Source: DAOTXN01 sp034435435 (GTDB lineage: Bacteria; Chloroflexota; Anaerolineae; S140-20). Taken from it: 64,000 nt of DNA. Under the pieces are notes generated by a model. It made no database searches, was not told the origin of the DNA, and worked only from the letters and a program-made list of their open reading frames with translations. This document shows positions 54,850 through 63,263 of this stretch, piece after piece. Position 1 is the first letter of the stretch, and the number at the start of each line of letters is the position of its first letter. The DNA is taken from contig DAOTXN010000095.1 in NCBI GenBank assembly GCA_034435435.1, positions 1-64,000 of the forward strand. The letters run 5' to 3'. A program made the translations under genes and the position numbers.

Positions 54850-56240
54850 TCACTCCAAACTTTCTCGGTCCGTCAACTTTTGCGCCGCATACCTGGCCGC
54901 CAGTGGATGCATCCGCCACCGCCCATCGTCCAGCCTTTTCACCAGCGCAGCCTCGACCAACTCCTGCCACGCCTCCTCGTCCCCTCCGGCCACTTGAGAA
55001 AAAAAACACCTGGCAACGCCAGCTTTCCCAAGCGCTCGAATAGCCGCTGCGCCGGCGGTGAGAGCCGCTCGTAGCTCACCCGCAAGGTCCACTCCAGACT
55101 GTGCTGGCGGCGCTCCGGCCTGCCCAGCCGCAACACCTGCACCGCCCGCTCGTCCCGGCGCAACGCCTCCAGCACGTAGCGCCAGCCGTACACGTTCGCC
55201 ACTGCTGCGCCCAACTCCAGCGCCAGCGGCAAACGATCTACCAGTCTGACCAGCTCGTGGCGGGCCGCCGCATCCTGCACCTGCTCGGTGTTCCCCAGGC
55301 GGCGCTGCACCAGCGCCCCGGCTTCCTCCGGCGTCATCTCCTCCACCTCGACCAGCGCCGTCTCCAACCCCAGCTTCTGCGCCACGTGCCGCTCGCGGGC
55401 GGTCAACAGCGCCCCGCATTCGGGACCACCCACCAGCAGCGGCTCGGTATCTTCCGCCCGCCACACGTCGTCCAGCACGATGAGAAAGCGCCGCCACGGA
55501 GCGTTCACAGCCTGCCTGACCCTTGCGTGCAGGCCCCAGACGGGTTCATCCTCCGGCACCGACAGACCCAACTCGCGGCACCAGGCTCGCAGCCACGCTC
55601 GCGGCTCGCCTGCCGGCCCCAACGTGGCCCACAGCACGCCGTTGTGGTAACGGTCCAATACCTGCGGGTCGAGCGCCAGCGCCTGGACCAGGACGGTCTT
55701 GCCCACCCCACCCATCCCCCACAGCACGGCGCAGCGTGGATGGGCTGGTGCGCTTCCCAGCAGCCGCGCCTTGAGCCGGGCGTCGTCAGCAGGGCGCTGC
55801 ACGTACCAATGAGGCAAACGCACTCCCTGAGTGGCCGCAGCCACGTGAGGCTGATTCCACTCCCGCAACCACTCCAGAAACCATGCTTTTGCGTCGGACC
55901 AGCGCTCCCCCCGCGCCGCCGTCGCCCGATAGCCAGCTTGCGTGGTCGGGGTCAGCGCCGTCGCCTCCACCGTCGCCAGGACCGCGCCCGGCGCCAGCCC
56001 CAACAGCGCCAGCCCGTCCAGCACCTCGACCGGATGCTCAAACACTCCCACGTAGGCCAGAAACACCAGCGCGTTGACCCAAAACGACGCCGGCGCCTCC
56101 CGCTGGCCACTCAAGATCTTGTTCACCGACGCCGGATGCCGATACCCCACCACCAGCACCATCTCTCGCTGGGTCAACCCAGCCTTGTCCTCGATCAACC
56201 CCTTCAACCATTGTCCAAACGCCCGCCGGTCCGACTGCAT
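54850..56240 (-). pseudogene. STAND ATPase gene split by a frameshift at T8
   Basis: Read on the minus strand, the frame starts at 56240 and encodes 433 residues to 54939. Its last 20 or so residues look like frameshifted nonsense. An adjacent frame continues the fold from FFSQVAGGDEEAWQELVE to a stop at 54850. The break lies at a run of eight T on the coding strand (about 54999-55006). Domains: HTH-like N-terminus (1-60), STAND ATPase with GMGGVGKT near 175-182 and LIVLDDVW near 250, then a winged-helix part. The run reads GTT TTT TTT in the first frame, a textbook -1 slippery site, so one product could be made by slippage. An indel or sequencing error is equally possible. Confidence 0.75.
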
Positions 56241-56286
56241 GCCTCCCCCCTCTGTTCAGCTCATCCCTGTCACGATGCGGGTCACG

Positions 56287-56319
56287 TTGCCAACAAATCG
56301 TTTTCCTTGCCAATAAATC
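56287..56319 (+). promoter_or_regulatory. direct repeat, likely operator
   Basis: TTGCCAACAAATC (56287-56299) and TTGCCAATAAATC (56307-56319) differ at one base and are spaced 20 bases apart, two helical turns. They lie between the divergent STAND gene and the small-protein/recombinase genes, just upstream of the promoter at 56324. A dimeric HTH protein, possibly the STAND protein itself, could bind here. Confidence 0.5.
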
Positions 56320-56323
56320 CCCC

Positions 56324-56352
56324 TTGTGAGCCAATTCGTGCGGACCTATTAT
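56324..56352 (+). promoter_or_regulatory. sigma-70-type promoter of the recombinase unit
   Basis: TTGTGA (56324-56329), 17-base spacer, TATTAT (56347-56352). It faces the small charged protein starting at 56430 and, beyond it, the serine recombinase. Confidence 0.55.
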
Positions 56353-56429
56353 AGCGATCAGGGAAAACAGCGCGCTGAATGGTGTGCCCGGCCGGGCAAA
56401 TCTCGCCTTACATCTCGAGGAGGTTTGCC

Positions 56430-56600
56430 GTGAGCAAGAAAAAAGCGCAGGAGCAGGAGCAGGTGACCGACGCCGAGCGCCGTTCGCGCTTCCTGGAAAA
56501 GGTGCGCGACATCCAACGCCGGCCCAAGCAGGGCCAGAAAGAGGAGGAGCCAGAGACGCGGCCGGCGGACGCAGACAGTCAAAAACAGGACGAAAAGTAA
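56430..56600 (+). CDS. small charged protein ahead of the recombinase
   Basis: A 56-residue, highly charged protein (Lys, Glu, Gln, Arg; no hydrophobic core), probably disordered or coiled coil. The GTG start at 56430 lies 6-7 bases after GAGGAGG, a much better start than any upstream ATG in the frame. It lies between a promoter and the recombinase. It may be a recombination directionality factor or just a small element protein; such factors are small and charged, but I cannot identify it. Confidence 0.55.
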   Translation: MSKKKAQEQEQVTDAERRSRFLEKVRDIQRRPKQGQKEEEPETRPADADSQKQDEK

Positions 56601-56605
56601 CCCAC

Positions 56606-56639
56606 GGGCGGTCGGGGCAGGGGCCTCCTCCGACCGCCC
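56606..56639 (+). terminator. hairpin between small protein and recombinase
   Basis: GGGCGGTCGG (56606-56615) pairs perfectly with CCGACCGCCC (56630-56639). It starts six bases after the stop of the small protein. No U-tract follows, so it may attenuate rather than end transcription. Confidence 0.5.
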
Positions 56640-56682
56640 ATTGGCACGCTCGGCGGTGCTTCTCATTTTCCCCAAGCGCCGG

Positions 56683-56688
56683 TATAAT
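56683..56688 (+). promoter_or_regulatory. possible -10 element of the recombinase
   Basis: A perfect TATAAT stands 50 bases before the recombinase ATG. The -35 region (near 56660-56666) is poor, so expression may need an activator. Confidence 0.4.
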
Positions 56689-56737
56689 ATCCCCACTATC
56701 CGGCAATCCCACATTCCCACATCAGGAGACGAGTCCG

Positions 56738-59002
56738 ATGGTTCAGAAAATCAAAGTGTTTCTGGTCGCCCTGTATGCGCGGGTCTCGACCGACATGCAG
56801 GCCGAGGAAGGCAAGTCCATCGCCGCCCAACTGGCCGAGATGCGCGAGTACGCTCAGAGCCGGGGCTGGGTGGTGGTGGCCGAGTTCGTGGACCCCGGTT
56901 ACACCGGCACGACGATGGATCGTCCGGCGCTGCAGGCCGCGCTGGAGGGAGCGGCCCGGGGTGCGTATGACATCCTGCTGGTACACGAGCTGTCGCGCCT
57001 CTCGCGCCGCCTCTTTGACACCTTTGCCATCTTTGAGGAGCTGGGTCACCATCAGGTCGGCTTTGCCTCGGTAAAGGACAAAGATTTCGACTTTTCCTCG
57101 CCCACCGACCGGTTGTTCCTGACCTTCCTGGCGGCGCTGAACCAGTACTACGTGGACCTGCTCAAGATGCACACCATCAAGGGCAAGCACCAGCGGGCGC
57201 GCGAGGGTCTGTACAACGCTTCGATCGCGCCCTACGGCTACGCCCACACCGGCGACGCTTCCACGCCGCCCGCGATCGTGGAGGCCGAGGCCGAGGCCGT
57301 GCGCCAGATGTTCGACCGCTACGCCACCGGCAAGTACTCCTACCAGGACGTCGCCGACTGGCTGGCCGACGCCGGTTTCAAAACCCGCGCCGGGAAGGAC
57401 TTTTCCAAGGACACGGTTGCGGACATGTTGCGCAACCCGTTCTACAAGGGACTGGTGCAATACCGCCAGGGGGCGCGGGGCCAGGACGTTGGAGAGTTGT
57501 TTCCGGGCAAGCACGCAGCCATCGTCACGGCCAGCGTGTGGGAGATGTGCCGGCAGATCCGCGAGCAGCGCCGCAGCGAGCCGCGCACCTACCAGCCCAA
57601 GTATCGGGTCTACCTGCTCAACGGGCTGGTCGCCTGCGACGCCTGCGGGCGCAAGCTGCGGGCGCAGGGGGCCAAGGCCGGTTCGTACTATCGAGAGGTC
57701 TCCAACCAGCGCGGCTTCAGCGATTGTCCCGACCGGGGGCGCGGGGCGCGCATCGAGTGGGTAGACGAGCAAGTCTCCGCGCTCTTTCGCGAGTTGCAGT
57801 TGCCCCCCGACTGGCAAGACGAGCTACAGGCGCTGACGGAAGTGGACGAGGATTACGAGGTGCTGGAGAACCGCCGCGCCCGTCTGCTGCAGGAGCGCAA
57901 ACGCTTGAAGCGCATGAAGATTCGCGGTGAGTTCGACGACGACCCGGAGGTGTACGAGCAGGAGCTGGCCCGCATCCAGCGCCAGTTGGCCGAGCTGCCC
58001 GCGCCGGGGGATATGGAGACGTTGGAACGGGCGGCGGGGGTGTTGGAGGCGCTGGCGGAGGCCTGGGATCAGGCCGAGCTGGCCGAGCGGCGCGACCTGC
58101 TGCGGCTGGCGCTGCGGGAGGTCAAGGTGGACGTGCCCCAGGCGCGGGTGACTACAGTGGAGCCGTACCCCATCTTTGTGCCGCTCTTTCGACGCATTGC
58201 GCAACTGCGCGAGGTGGCCTTTGGCGTGTTTACGCCGGCCTGGTCGCCGGAGTTCCTGGAGAGCTGTGAGCCGTTGCCGCTCTTGCCCGCGGGCGAGACG
58301 CTGACCGACGCACAAACGTCGCCGGACTGGCCGCTGGTCACCGCGCTGCCCGACGTGATAGTGGGGGACCGGATCACCCCAGCCCTCAGCCAATGGCTCA
58401 AGGAGCAGCGCAAGGCAGACACAGCGCCAGGCCGGGTGGTCGAGTTGGCTCAGCCCGGCGCGCCGCCCCTGCAGACCGACCCGCGTCGCTGGCCCGCAGT
58501 CCAGGTTGAGCGCGTGACAGACCTGGCGCTGGTGCCCGACCACAGCGTCGGGTTTCTGTGGACCCCCTTTGCGGTGCAGCGTTCGCTCGGCTCGTCGGAG
58601 CTGATCACGGCGGCGCGGCGAGTGGTCACGCCCGGCGGCGCGTGGGCCTTCGTGGACGTGCTACCGGCCTCGATGCCCGCCCACTGGCTGTATCGCTTTT
58701 TCCCCGAGACCTGGGAGCACGCCTGCCAGCGCACGCTGGATGCCTGTCGGTTGTACGCGGCGCTGGTAGAGAACAACTTTGACGTGCAGTTGGGGCGGCG
58801 CACCTACTATCAGCGGCTGCGGTTGGGTGAGGTGCTGGAGAGGGCCCGAGAGCGAGAGCAGATACCGCAACTGGCCAACCTGGCCGACTCGCCCTATCAA
58901 AAAGGGCTGGCCGAGTTGGAGGCGCTGGTGCAAGGAGCAGGCAGGGATACAGAAGTCGCCTCAGAGGTGTGCCTGGTAGAGGTGACGGCGGTGAAGCGAT
59001 AG
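56738..59002 (+). CDS. large serine recombinase with methyltransferase-like tail
   Basis: A 754-residue large serine recombinase. The resolvase domain has YARVSTD with catalytic Ser17, then QLAEMREYA, and LSRLSRRLFD. The Recombinase domain follows (PYGYAHTG, LADAGFKTRAGKDFSKDTVADMLRNPFYKGL as regions near 165-240), then a zinc ribbon (CDACG near 298-302 with a later DCP) and a coiled coil near 370-440. Residues about 587-754 are extra: VPDHSVGFLWTPFAV and RRVVTPGGAWAFVD resemble the second half of a class I methyltransferase, without a SAM-binding glycine motif. It is the probable integrase/excisionase of the element. The ATG follows CAGGAGACG. Confidence 0.85.
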   Translation: MVQKIKVFLVALYARVSTDMQAEEGKSIAAQLAEMREYAQSRGWVVVAEFVDPGYTGTTMDRPALQAALEGAARGAYDILLVHELSRLSRRLFDTFAIFEELGHHQVGFASVKDKDFDFSSPTDRLFLTFLAALNQYYVDLLKMHTIKGKHQRAREGLYNASIAPYGYAHTGDASTPPAIVEAEAEAVRQMFDRYATGKYSYQDVADWLADAGFKTRAGKDFSKDTVADMLRNPFYKGLVQYRQGARGQDVGELFPGKHAAIVTASVWEMCRQIREQRRSEPRTYQPKYRVYLLNGLVACDACGRKLRAQGAKAGSYYREVSNQRGFSDCPDRGRGARIEWVDEQVSALFRELQLPPDWQDELQALTEVDEDYEVLENRRARLLQERKRLKRMKIRGEFDDDPEVYEQELARIQRQLAELPAPGDMETLERAAGVLEALAEAWDQAELAERRDLLRLALREVKVDVPQARVTTVEPYPIFVPLFRRIAQLREVAFGVFTPAWSPEFLESCEPLPLLPAGETLTDAQTSPDWPLVTALPDVIVGDRITPALSQWLKEQRKADTAPGRVVELAQPGAPPLQTDPRRWPAVQVERVTDLALVPDHSVGFLWTPFAVQRSLGSSELITAARRVVTPGGAWAFVDVLPASMPAHWLYRFFPETWEHACQRTLDACRLYAALVENNFDVQLGRRTYYQRLRLGEVLERAREREQIPQLANLADSPYQKGLAELEALVQGAGRDTEVASEVCLVEVTAVKR

Positions 59003-59044
59003 CCGTACTCGAAACCGGTTTCTGACGAAAGCTCCAAGAGAGCA

Positions 59045-59067
59045 CGAAAAAGCCCCCGTGAGGGGGC
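59045..59067 (-). terminator. minus-strand intrinsic terminator
   Basis: GCCCCC (59052-59057) and GGGGGC (59062-59067) form a 6-bp stem with loop GTGA. The plus strand has GAAAAA just before it, so a minus-strand transcript would show the stem followed by U5. It would stop the leftward tRNA-Asp transcript and, as a stem, also closes the recombinase transcript. Confidence 0.65.
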
Positions 59068-59075
59068 ATGGCGAC

Positions 59076-59103
59076 TTGACAATTACTTGAGTAGAATTAT
59101 AAT
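59076..59103 (+). promoter_or_regulatory. near-consensus sigma-70 promoter
   Basis: TTGACA (59076-59081), 16-base spacer, TATAAT (59098-59103): both hexamers are perfect. It points right into a stretch with no protein gene before the oppositely directed tRNA-Asp. Confidence 0.75.
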
Positions 59104-59109
59104 GTACTG

Positions 59110-59262
59110 GAAACAGTCAGAAGCACGTTAAAACCACCCATACTTTCATGATGGGTGCGGAAGTGAAAGACAAGAGCCACCCCCTGATGGCTGGCAACCG
59201 ACGGGATGGCTCCCCTGAAGCTTCTGCGCCACGGCTACAAGCCGCTCTGTCGCGCAAAATTA
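59110..59262 (+). ncRNA. structured non-coding RNA candidate
   Basis: Downstream of the consensus promoter. Visible pairing: CACCCAT/ATGGGTG (59135-59157), then a closed domain with GCGGAAG (59157-59163) pairing with CTTCTGC (59221-59227), inside which GAGCCA (59174-59179) pairs with TGGCTC (59207-59212). A further CGGCT/AGCCG hairpin follows (about 59232-59244). Inside the closed domain, GACAAGAG and TGGCAACC recall the J1/2 and P3 parts of the S-box (SAM) riboswitch, but the loop that would make the pseudoknot differs, so I do not assign a class. No methionine gene follows. Confidence 0.4.
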
Positions 59263-59269
59263 CTTCATA

Positions 59270-59342
59270 CGGGAGCGACGGGATTCGAACCCGCGATCTT
59301 CGGCTTGACAGGCCGACATGTTAACCGCTACACTACGCCCCC
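59270..59342 (-). tRNA. tRNA-Asp (GTC)
   Basis: A complete cloverleaf on the minus strand: acceptor GGGGGCG with CGCTCCC (one G-U), anticodon loop CTGTCAA giving anticodon GTC, T-loop TTCGAAT and a G discriminator base, the identity element of tRNA-Asp. No encoded CCA. Its 3' end faces the recombinase, a normal place for an element boundary. Confidence 0.95.
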
Positions 59343-59419
59343 TGTTTATGCTTGATATCATACCATAAAACTCCATCTCTGTCAAAGGCAGTCCCCGTGT
59401 GGGGTACATATCAATTTGA

Positions 59420-59473
59420 GGGCGAGTTGGCGGCCAAGCGCCAGAGGTCATCGAAACAGTCACCAACTCGCCC
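59420..59473 (+). promoter_or_regulatory. long inverted repeat upstream of dnaK
   Basis: GGGCGAGTTGG (59420-59430) is perfectly complementary to CCAACTCGCCC (59463-59473). A smaller TGGCG/CGCCA stem sits inside. It is not the CIRCE element of HrcA (TTAGCACTC with GAGTGCTAA). It could be an operator or an RNA leader of dnaK. Confidence 0.5.
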
Positions 59474-59576
59474 CGTTCTAATAATCCTCTAGCATTTCTC
59501 CTATACTCATCCAACACTTTTCCACTATGCTTGTTCACGATCAGATACAGAAGTGGGTAAAGTGGAGGAATATAGT

Positions 59577-61487
59577 ATGTCCAAAATCGTAGGAATTGAC
59601 CTGGGTACGACCAACTCGGTCGTGGCCGTGATGGAAGGCGGCGAGCCGACCGTGATCACCACCGCCGAGGGTGGGCGGTTGTGTCCGTCGGTTGTGGCCT
59701 TTGCGAAAAACAACGAGCGGCTGGTCGGCCAGACAGCCAAGCGTCAGGCGGTCGTGAACTCGGAAAACACCGTCTTTTCGATCAAGCGCTTCATGGGCCG
59801 GCGCTACGACGAGACCACCGTCGAGCGCAAGATGGTGCCGTTTCAGGTGGTCGCCGGTCCGACCGGCGACGCACGGGTGAAGATCCCGGCCACCGGCAAA
59901 GAATACACGCCGCAGGAAATCTCGGCCATGATCCTGCGTAAGCTCAAGCAAGACGCCGAAGCTTACCTGGGCGAGCCGATCACAAAAGCCGTCATCACCG
60001 TCCCGGCCTATTTCAACGACAGCCAGCGCCAAGCCACCAAAGACGCCGGGCAGATCGCTGGCTTGGACGTGCTGCGCATCATTAACGAGCCGACCGCGGC
60101 CAGTCTGGCCTACGGGCTGGACAAAAAAGAGATGGAGACCATCTTGGTCTTCGACCTGGGCGGCGGGACGTTTGACGTGAGCGTGCTGGAGGTGGGCGAA
60201 GGCGTGGTCGAGGTCAAGTCCACCAATGGCGACACACACCTGGGCGGAGACGATTGGGATCAACGCATCGTCAACTGGGTGGCCGACGAATTTAAAAAAG
60301 AACAGGGCATTGACCTGCGCAACGACCGCCAGGCGTTGCAACGACTCAAGGAAGCGGCAGAAAAGGCCAAGATCGAATTGTCCAGCCTGATGGAGACCGA
60401 GATCAATCTACCCTTTGTCACCGCCGACGCCAGCGGTCCCAAGCACTTGCAGATCAAGCTTACGCGCAGCAAGTTCGAGCAGTTAACCGAAAATCTGGTA
60501 GAGCGCTGCCGCGTGCCGTTCGAGCGCGCTCTGGCCGACGCCAAACTCAAGGCCAGCCAAATTGACGAGGTGGTGCTCGTGGGCGGCGCGACCCGTATGC
60601 CGATGATTCAAGACCTGGTGCGTGGGTTGACCGGCGGCAAAGAGCCGCACAAGGGTGTCAACCCTGACGAGGTCGTCGCAGTGGGCGCAGCCATCCAGGC
60701 TGGTGTGCTGGCGGGCGAAGTGAAAGACGTGCTCTTGCTCGACGTGACGCCGTTGACGCTGGGCGTCGAGACGCTGGGCGGGGTGATGACGCCGCTCATC
60801 GAGCGCAACACGACCATCCCGGTGAAAAAGAGCGAGACCTTTAGCACCGCCGCCGATGGCCAGACCGCGGTCACAATTCACGTCTTGCAGGGTGAGCGCC
60901 CGATGGCCGCTGATAATATGAGCCTGGGCCAGTTCAATCTGGAGGGCATCCCGCCCGCGCCGCGCGGCGTGCCACAGATCGAGGTCGCGTTCGACATCGA
61001 CGCCAATGGCATTTTGAACGTGAGCGCCAAAGACAAGGCTACAGGCCGCGAGCAAAAGATCACCATCACAGCCAGCACCAACCTGAGCGATCACGATGTG
61101 GAGCGCATGGTGCGTGAGGCCAAGCAGCACGAAAGCCAGGACCGACGCCAGCGCGAATTGATCGAGGCTCGCAACACCGCCGACGCCGTGACTTATCAAA
61201 CCGAAAAGGCGCTGCGCGATCTGGGCGACAAAGTACCCGCTGGCGACCGCCGCACTATCGAGGGCAAGATCGAGGAACTCAAAAAGGCCATGCCCTCGGA
61301 TGACGCGCAGCGTATCCGTCGCCTGACCGAAGAGGTGCAACAAGCCAGCTATGCGCTGGGTCAGCAGATGTACGCACAGCAAGCCGGGATGGGCGGCGCG
61401 CCGAGTTACGGACCGAGCGCAGGCAACGGCAAAAGCCGCGCCGGTACAGATGAAGACGTGATTGAAGGCGAGTTTACCGAAGCCTAA
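59577..61487 (+). CDS. dnaK: molecular chaperone DnaK (Hsp70)
   Basis: A 636-residue housekeeping Hsp70. ATPase motifs GIDLGTTNSV, NEPTAASLAYG, FDLGGGTFDVS and VLVGGATRMP are complete. The substrate domain (LLDVTPLTLGVET...GQFNLEGIPPAPRG) and the acidic C-terminus ending in DVIEGEFTEA are intact. It refolds proteins with DnaJ and GrpE in the cytosol. The ATG at 59577 follows TGGAGGAA. grpE and dnaJ are not adjacent. It contrasts with the shorter divergent Hsp70 at 24811, which lacks the lid and tail. Confidence 0.97.
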   Translation: MSKIVGIDLGTTNSVVAVMEGGEPTVITTAEGGRLCPSVVAFAKNNERLVGQTAKRQAVVNSENTVFSIKRFMGRRYDETTVERKMVPFQVVAGPTGDARVKIPATGKEYTPQEISAMILRKLKQDAEAYLGEPITKAVITVPAYFNDSQRQATKDAGQIAGLDVLRIINEPTAASLAYGLDKKEMETILVFDLGGGTFDVSVLEVGEGVVEVKSTNGDTHLGGDDWDQRIVNWVADEFKKEQGIDLRNDRQALQRLKEAAEKAKIELSSLMETEINLPFVTADASGPKHLQIKLTRSKFEQLTENLVERCRVPFERALADAKLKASQIDEVVLVGGATRMPMIQDLVRGLTGGKEPHKGVNPDEVVAVGAAIQAGVLAGEVKDVLLLDVTPLTLGVETLGGVMTPLIERNTTIPVKKSETFSTAADGQTAVTIHVLQGERPMAADNMSLGQFNLEGIPPAPRGVPQIEVAFDIDANGILNVSAKDKATGREQKITITASTNLSDHDVERMVREAKQHESQDRRQRELIEARNTADAVTYQTEKALRDLGDKVPAGDRRTIEGKIEELKKAMPSDDAQRIRRLTEEVQQASYALGQQMYAQQAGMGGAPSYGPSAGNGKSRAGTDEDVIEGEFTEA

Positions 61488-61537
61488 AACGTGAAGCGTG
61501 AAGCGTCAGACGCTATAAGCGAACGACGCTTCACGTT
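61488..61537. terminator. bidirectional terminator of dnaK and serS
   Basis: AACGTGAAGCGT (61488-61499) pairs perfectly with ACGCTTCACGTT (61526-61537). TTTATTT follows on the plus strand and A4 precedes on the plus side, giving a U-tract in both directions. It fills the whole gap between the two convergent stops. Confidence 0.85.
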
Positions 61538-62803
61538 TTATTTGATCACATCGGCCCCGACGTAGAGCCGCAGCGCCTCCGGCACGACGATGCTGCCGTC
61601 TGGTTGCTGATAGTTTTCCATCACAGCGATCATCACGCGCGGCAGCGCCAGCCCAGAACCGTTGAGGGTGTGCACGAATTCGGGTTTGGCTCCTTTTTCG
61701 CGGCGGAAACGCACATTGGCCCGCCGGGCTTGAAAATCCTCGCAGTTGGAAATCGAGCTGACCTCCAGCCACTCGCCGCAGCCGGGGGCCCACATTTCCA
61801 GATCGTATTTTTTGGCGGCCTGGAAGCCCAGGTCGCCGGTGCACATCTGCACCAGCCGATAAGGAATGTTCAATCCCTTGCACACGTCCTCGGCGTCGCT
61901 GACCAGCGCTTCCAGTTCAACATAGCTGGTTTCGGGCGAGGTAAATTTGTACATCTCGACCTTGTCGAACTGGTGGCCGCGCTTGATGCCGCGCACGTCG
62001 CGCCCGGCGCTCATCTTTTCGCGCCGAAAACAGGGCGTGTAGGCCACGTACTTGATCGGCAAGTCGGCGCCGTCTAAAATTTCGTCGCGGTGCACGTTGG
62101 TGAGCGAGATCTCGGCTGTGCCGATCCACCAAAAATCCTCTTCGGCGTCGTGATAGATGTTGTCGGCGAACTTGGGCAGTTGGGCCGCGCCGACAAGACT
62201 CTCGCGTTTGACCATGTAGGGTGGATAGATTTCGGTGTAGCCGTGTTTGTGGGTGTGCAAATCCAGCATCCACGTGATGAGCGCCCGTTGCAGTCGCGCG
62301 CCCCATCCGCGCAACAGGTAAAAGCGGCTACCCGACAATTTGACACCGCGCTCAAAGTCGATCAAGCCGAGCATTGGGCCCAGGTCCCAGTGAGCCAGCG
62401 GCTCGAAATCAAAGGCGTGCGGCTCGCCCTCGGTGCGCACGACGACGTTGTGGCTGTCGTCGGGACCGAGGGGGACGCTGGGATGTGGCAGGTTGGGCAC
62501 CCACAGCAGCGCTTCGTTCAGATCGGTCTCAACCTGGCGCAATTGCTCGTCTAGCCCTGCGATGCGCTCACCCACCTGGCGCATCTCGGCGATTTTGGCC
62601 TCGCGGGCCACCTGGTCTTTCATCCGGCTAATCTCTTTAGAGACGGCATTGCGTTGTTGGCGCAGCGTCTCGACCTCTTTAAGAATCGAGCGACGCTGCG
62701 TGTCCAGAGCGACGATGCGGTCGATGGGCGCCTCGCTGTTCAGCTTGGCGATCTCGGTCTTGACGAAATCGGGTTTCTCACGAATCAATGCCAGATCTAG
62801 CAC
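61538..62803 (-). CDS. serS: serine-tRNA ligase
   Basis: A 421-residue class II aminoacyl-tRNA synthetase. The N-terminal long coiled-coil arm (residues about 30-110) binds the long variable arm of tRNA-Ser. Motif 2 (CFRREKMSAGRDVRGIKRGH) and motif 3 (HTLNGSGLALPRVMIAVMEN) are complete, as is the VSSISNCEDFQARR serine/zinc-free signature. It charges tRNA-Ser (and tRNA-Sec) with serine in the cytosol. The GTG at 62803 is chosen because AGGAGG lies six bases upstream and the coiled-coil arm starts there in other SerRS; the frame continues upstream only through the leader RNA. A T-box leader controls it. Confidence 0.96.
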   Translation of the reverse strand: MLDLALIREKPDFVKTEIAKLNSEAPIDRIVALDTQRRSILKEVETLRQQRNAVSKEISRMKDQVAREAKIAEMRQVGERIAGLDEQLRQVETDLNEALLWVPNLPHPSVPLGPDDSHNVVVRTEGEPHAFDFEPLAHWDLGPMLGLIDFERGVKLSGSRFYLLRGWGARLQRALITWMLDLHTHKHGYTEIYPPYMVKRESLVGAAQLPKFADNIYHDAEEDFWWIGTAEISLTNVHRDEILDGADLPIKYVAYTPCFRREKMSAGRDVRGIKRGHQFDKVEMYKFTSPETSYVELEALVSDAEDVCKGLNIPYRLVQMCTGDLGFQAAKKYDLEMWAPGCGEWLEVSSISNCEDFQARRANVRFRREKGAKPEFVHTLNGSGLALPRVMIAVMENYQQPDGSIVVPEALRLYVGADVIK

Positions 62804-62929
62804 ATTCCACCTCCTGTTGCGTGCGACAAGCCTGCGACGAGCTCCCCAGCGCCGCCCAGCGTTCGACTGAGGCTCACGCCGAAGGCTTGCTGGGCAGGTG
62901 AGTCGAGTCGTTGGCAACTTGTCCAACGT

Positions 62930-63188
62930 CAAAGCCCCCGCGTCTCCAGGACGAGGGGGCTGCTCGTGGTGCCACCTGGGTTTGCCCACCCCTTGCGGCA
63001 GTGGGCCTCGCTGAATCGCTCTTTTGCGATCCGACTCGATAACGGGAGCGCCCGGTCTGGCTCGTCGCCAGACGACTCGGGAGTGGATTTCGACCGGGCC
63101 AGGCTACCGCCTCGCAGCGACCGGCGGCTCTCTGCGAACCGGCGTCGGTCTATTTGTCTCCGTCAGGGTCTTTTGATTATTGTCATTG
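62930..63188 (-). promoter_or_regulatory. T-box riboswitch leader of serS
   Basis: The minus strand at 62965-62977 reads AGGTGGCACCACG, a close match to the conserved T-box sequence AGGGTGGNACCGCG that pairs with the free acceptor end of uncharged tRNA. A long structured leader precedes it (transcript start expected near 63187) and a terminator follows. By position it should sense uncharged tRNA-Ser and raise serS expression. I could not fix the specifier codon; a UCC in a purine-rich loop near 63085 is a candidate. Confidence 0.85.
62933..62961 (-). terminator. T-box-controlled terminator of serS
   Basis: On the minus strand AGCCCCC (62955-62961) pairs with GGGGGCT (62933-62939), followed by TTTGACG. 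It lies directly after the T-box sequence, the normal layout: uncharged tRNA stabilises the antiterminator and prevents this stem. Confidence 0.75.
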
Positions 63189-63193
63189 GTGCG

Positions 63194-63222
63194 ATTATAC
63201 CACACGGAATTAGAAGCGTCAA
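63194..63222 (-). promoter_or_regulatory. sigma-70 promoter of serS
   Basis: On the minus strand TTGACG (63222-63217), a 17-base spacer, then TATAAT (63199-63194). It starts the T-box leader. Confidence 0.75.
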
Positions 63223-63263
63223 CGGATGGCCGAATTTTGAGTGCGACGGTTCTTTGCCCTGTG

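Noticed and set aside
54804..56354. Plus-strand frames over the STAND gene
   Set aside because: They are Pro, Arg and His-rich shadows; the minus-strand STAND motifs are unambiguous.
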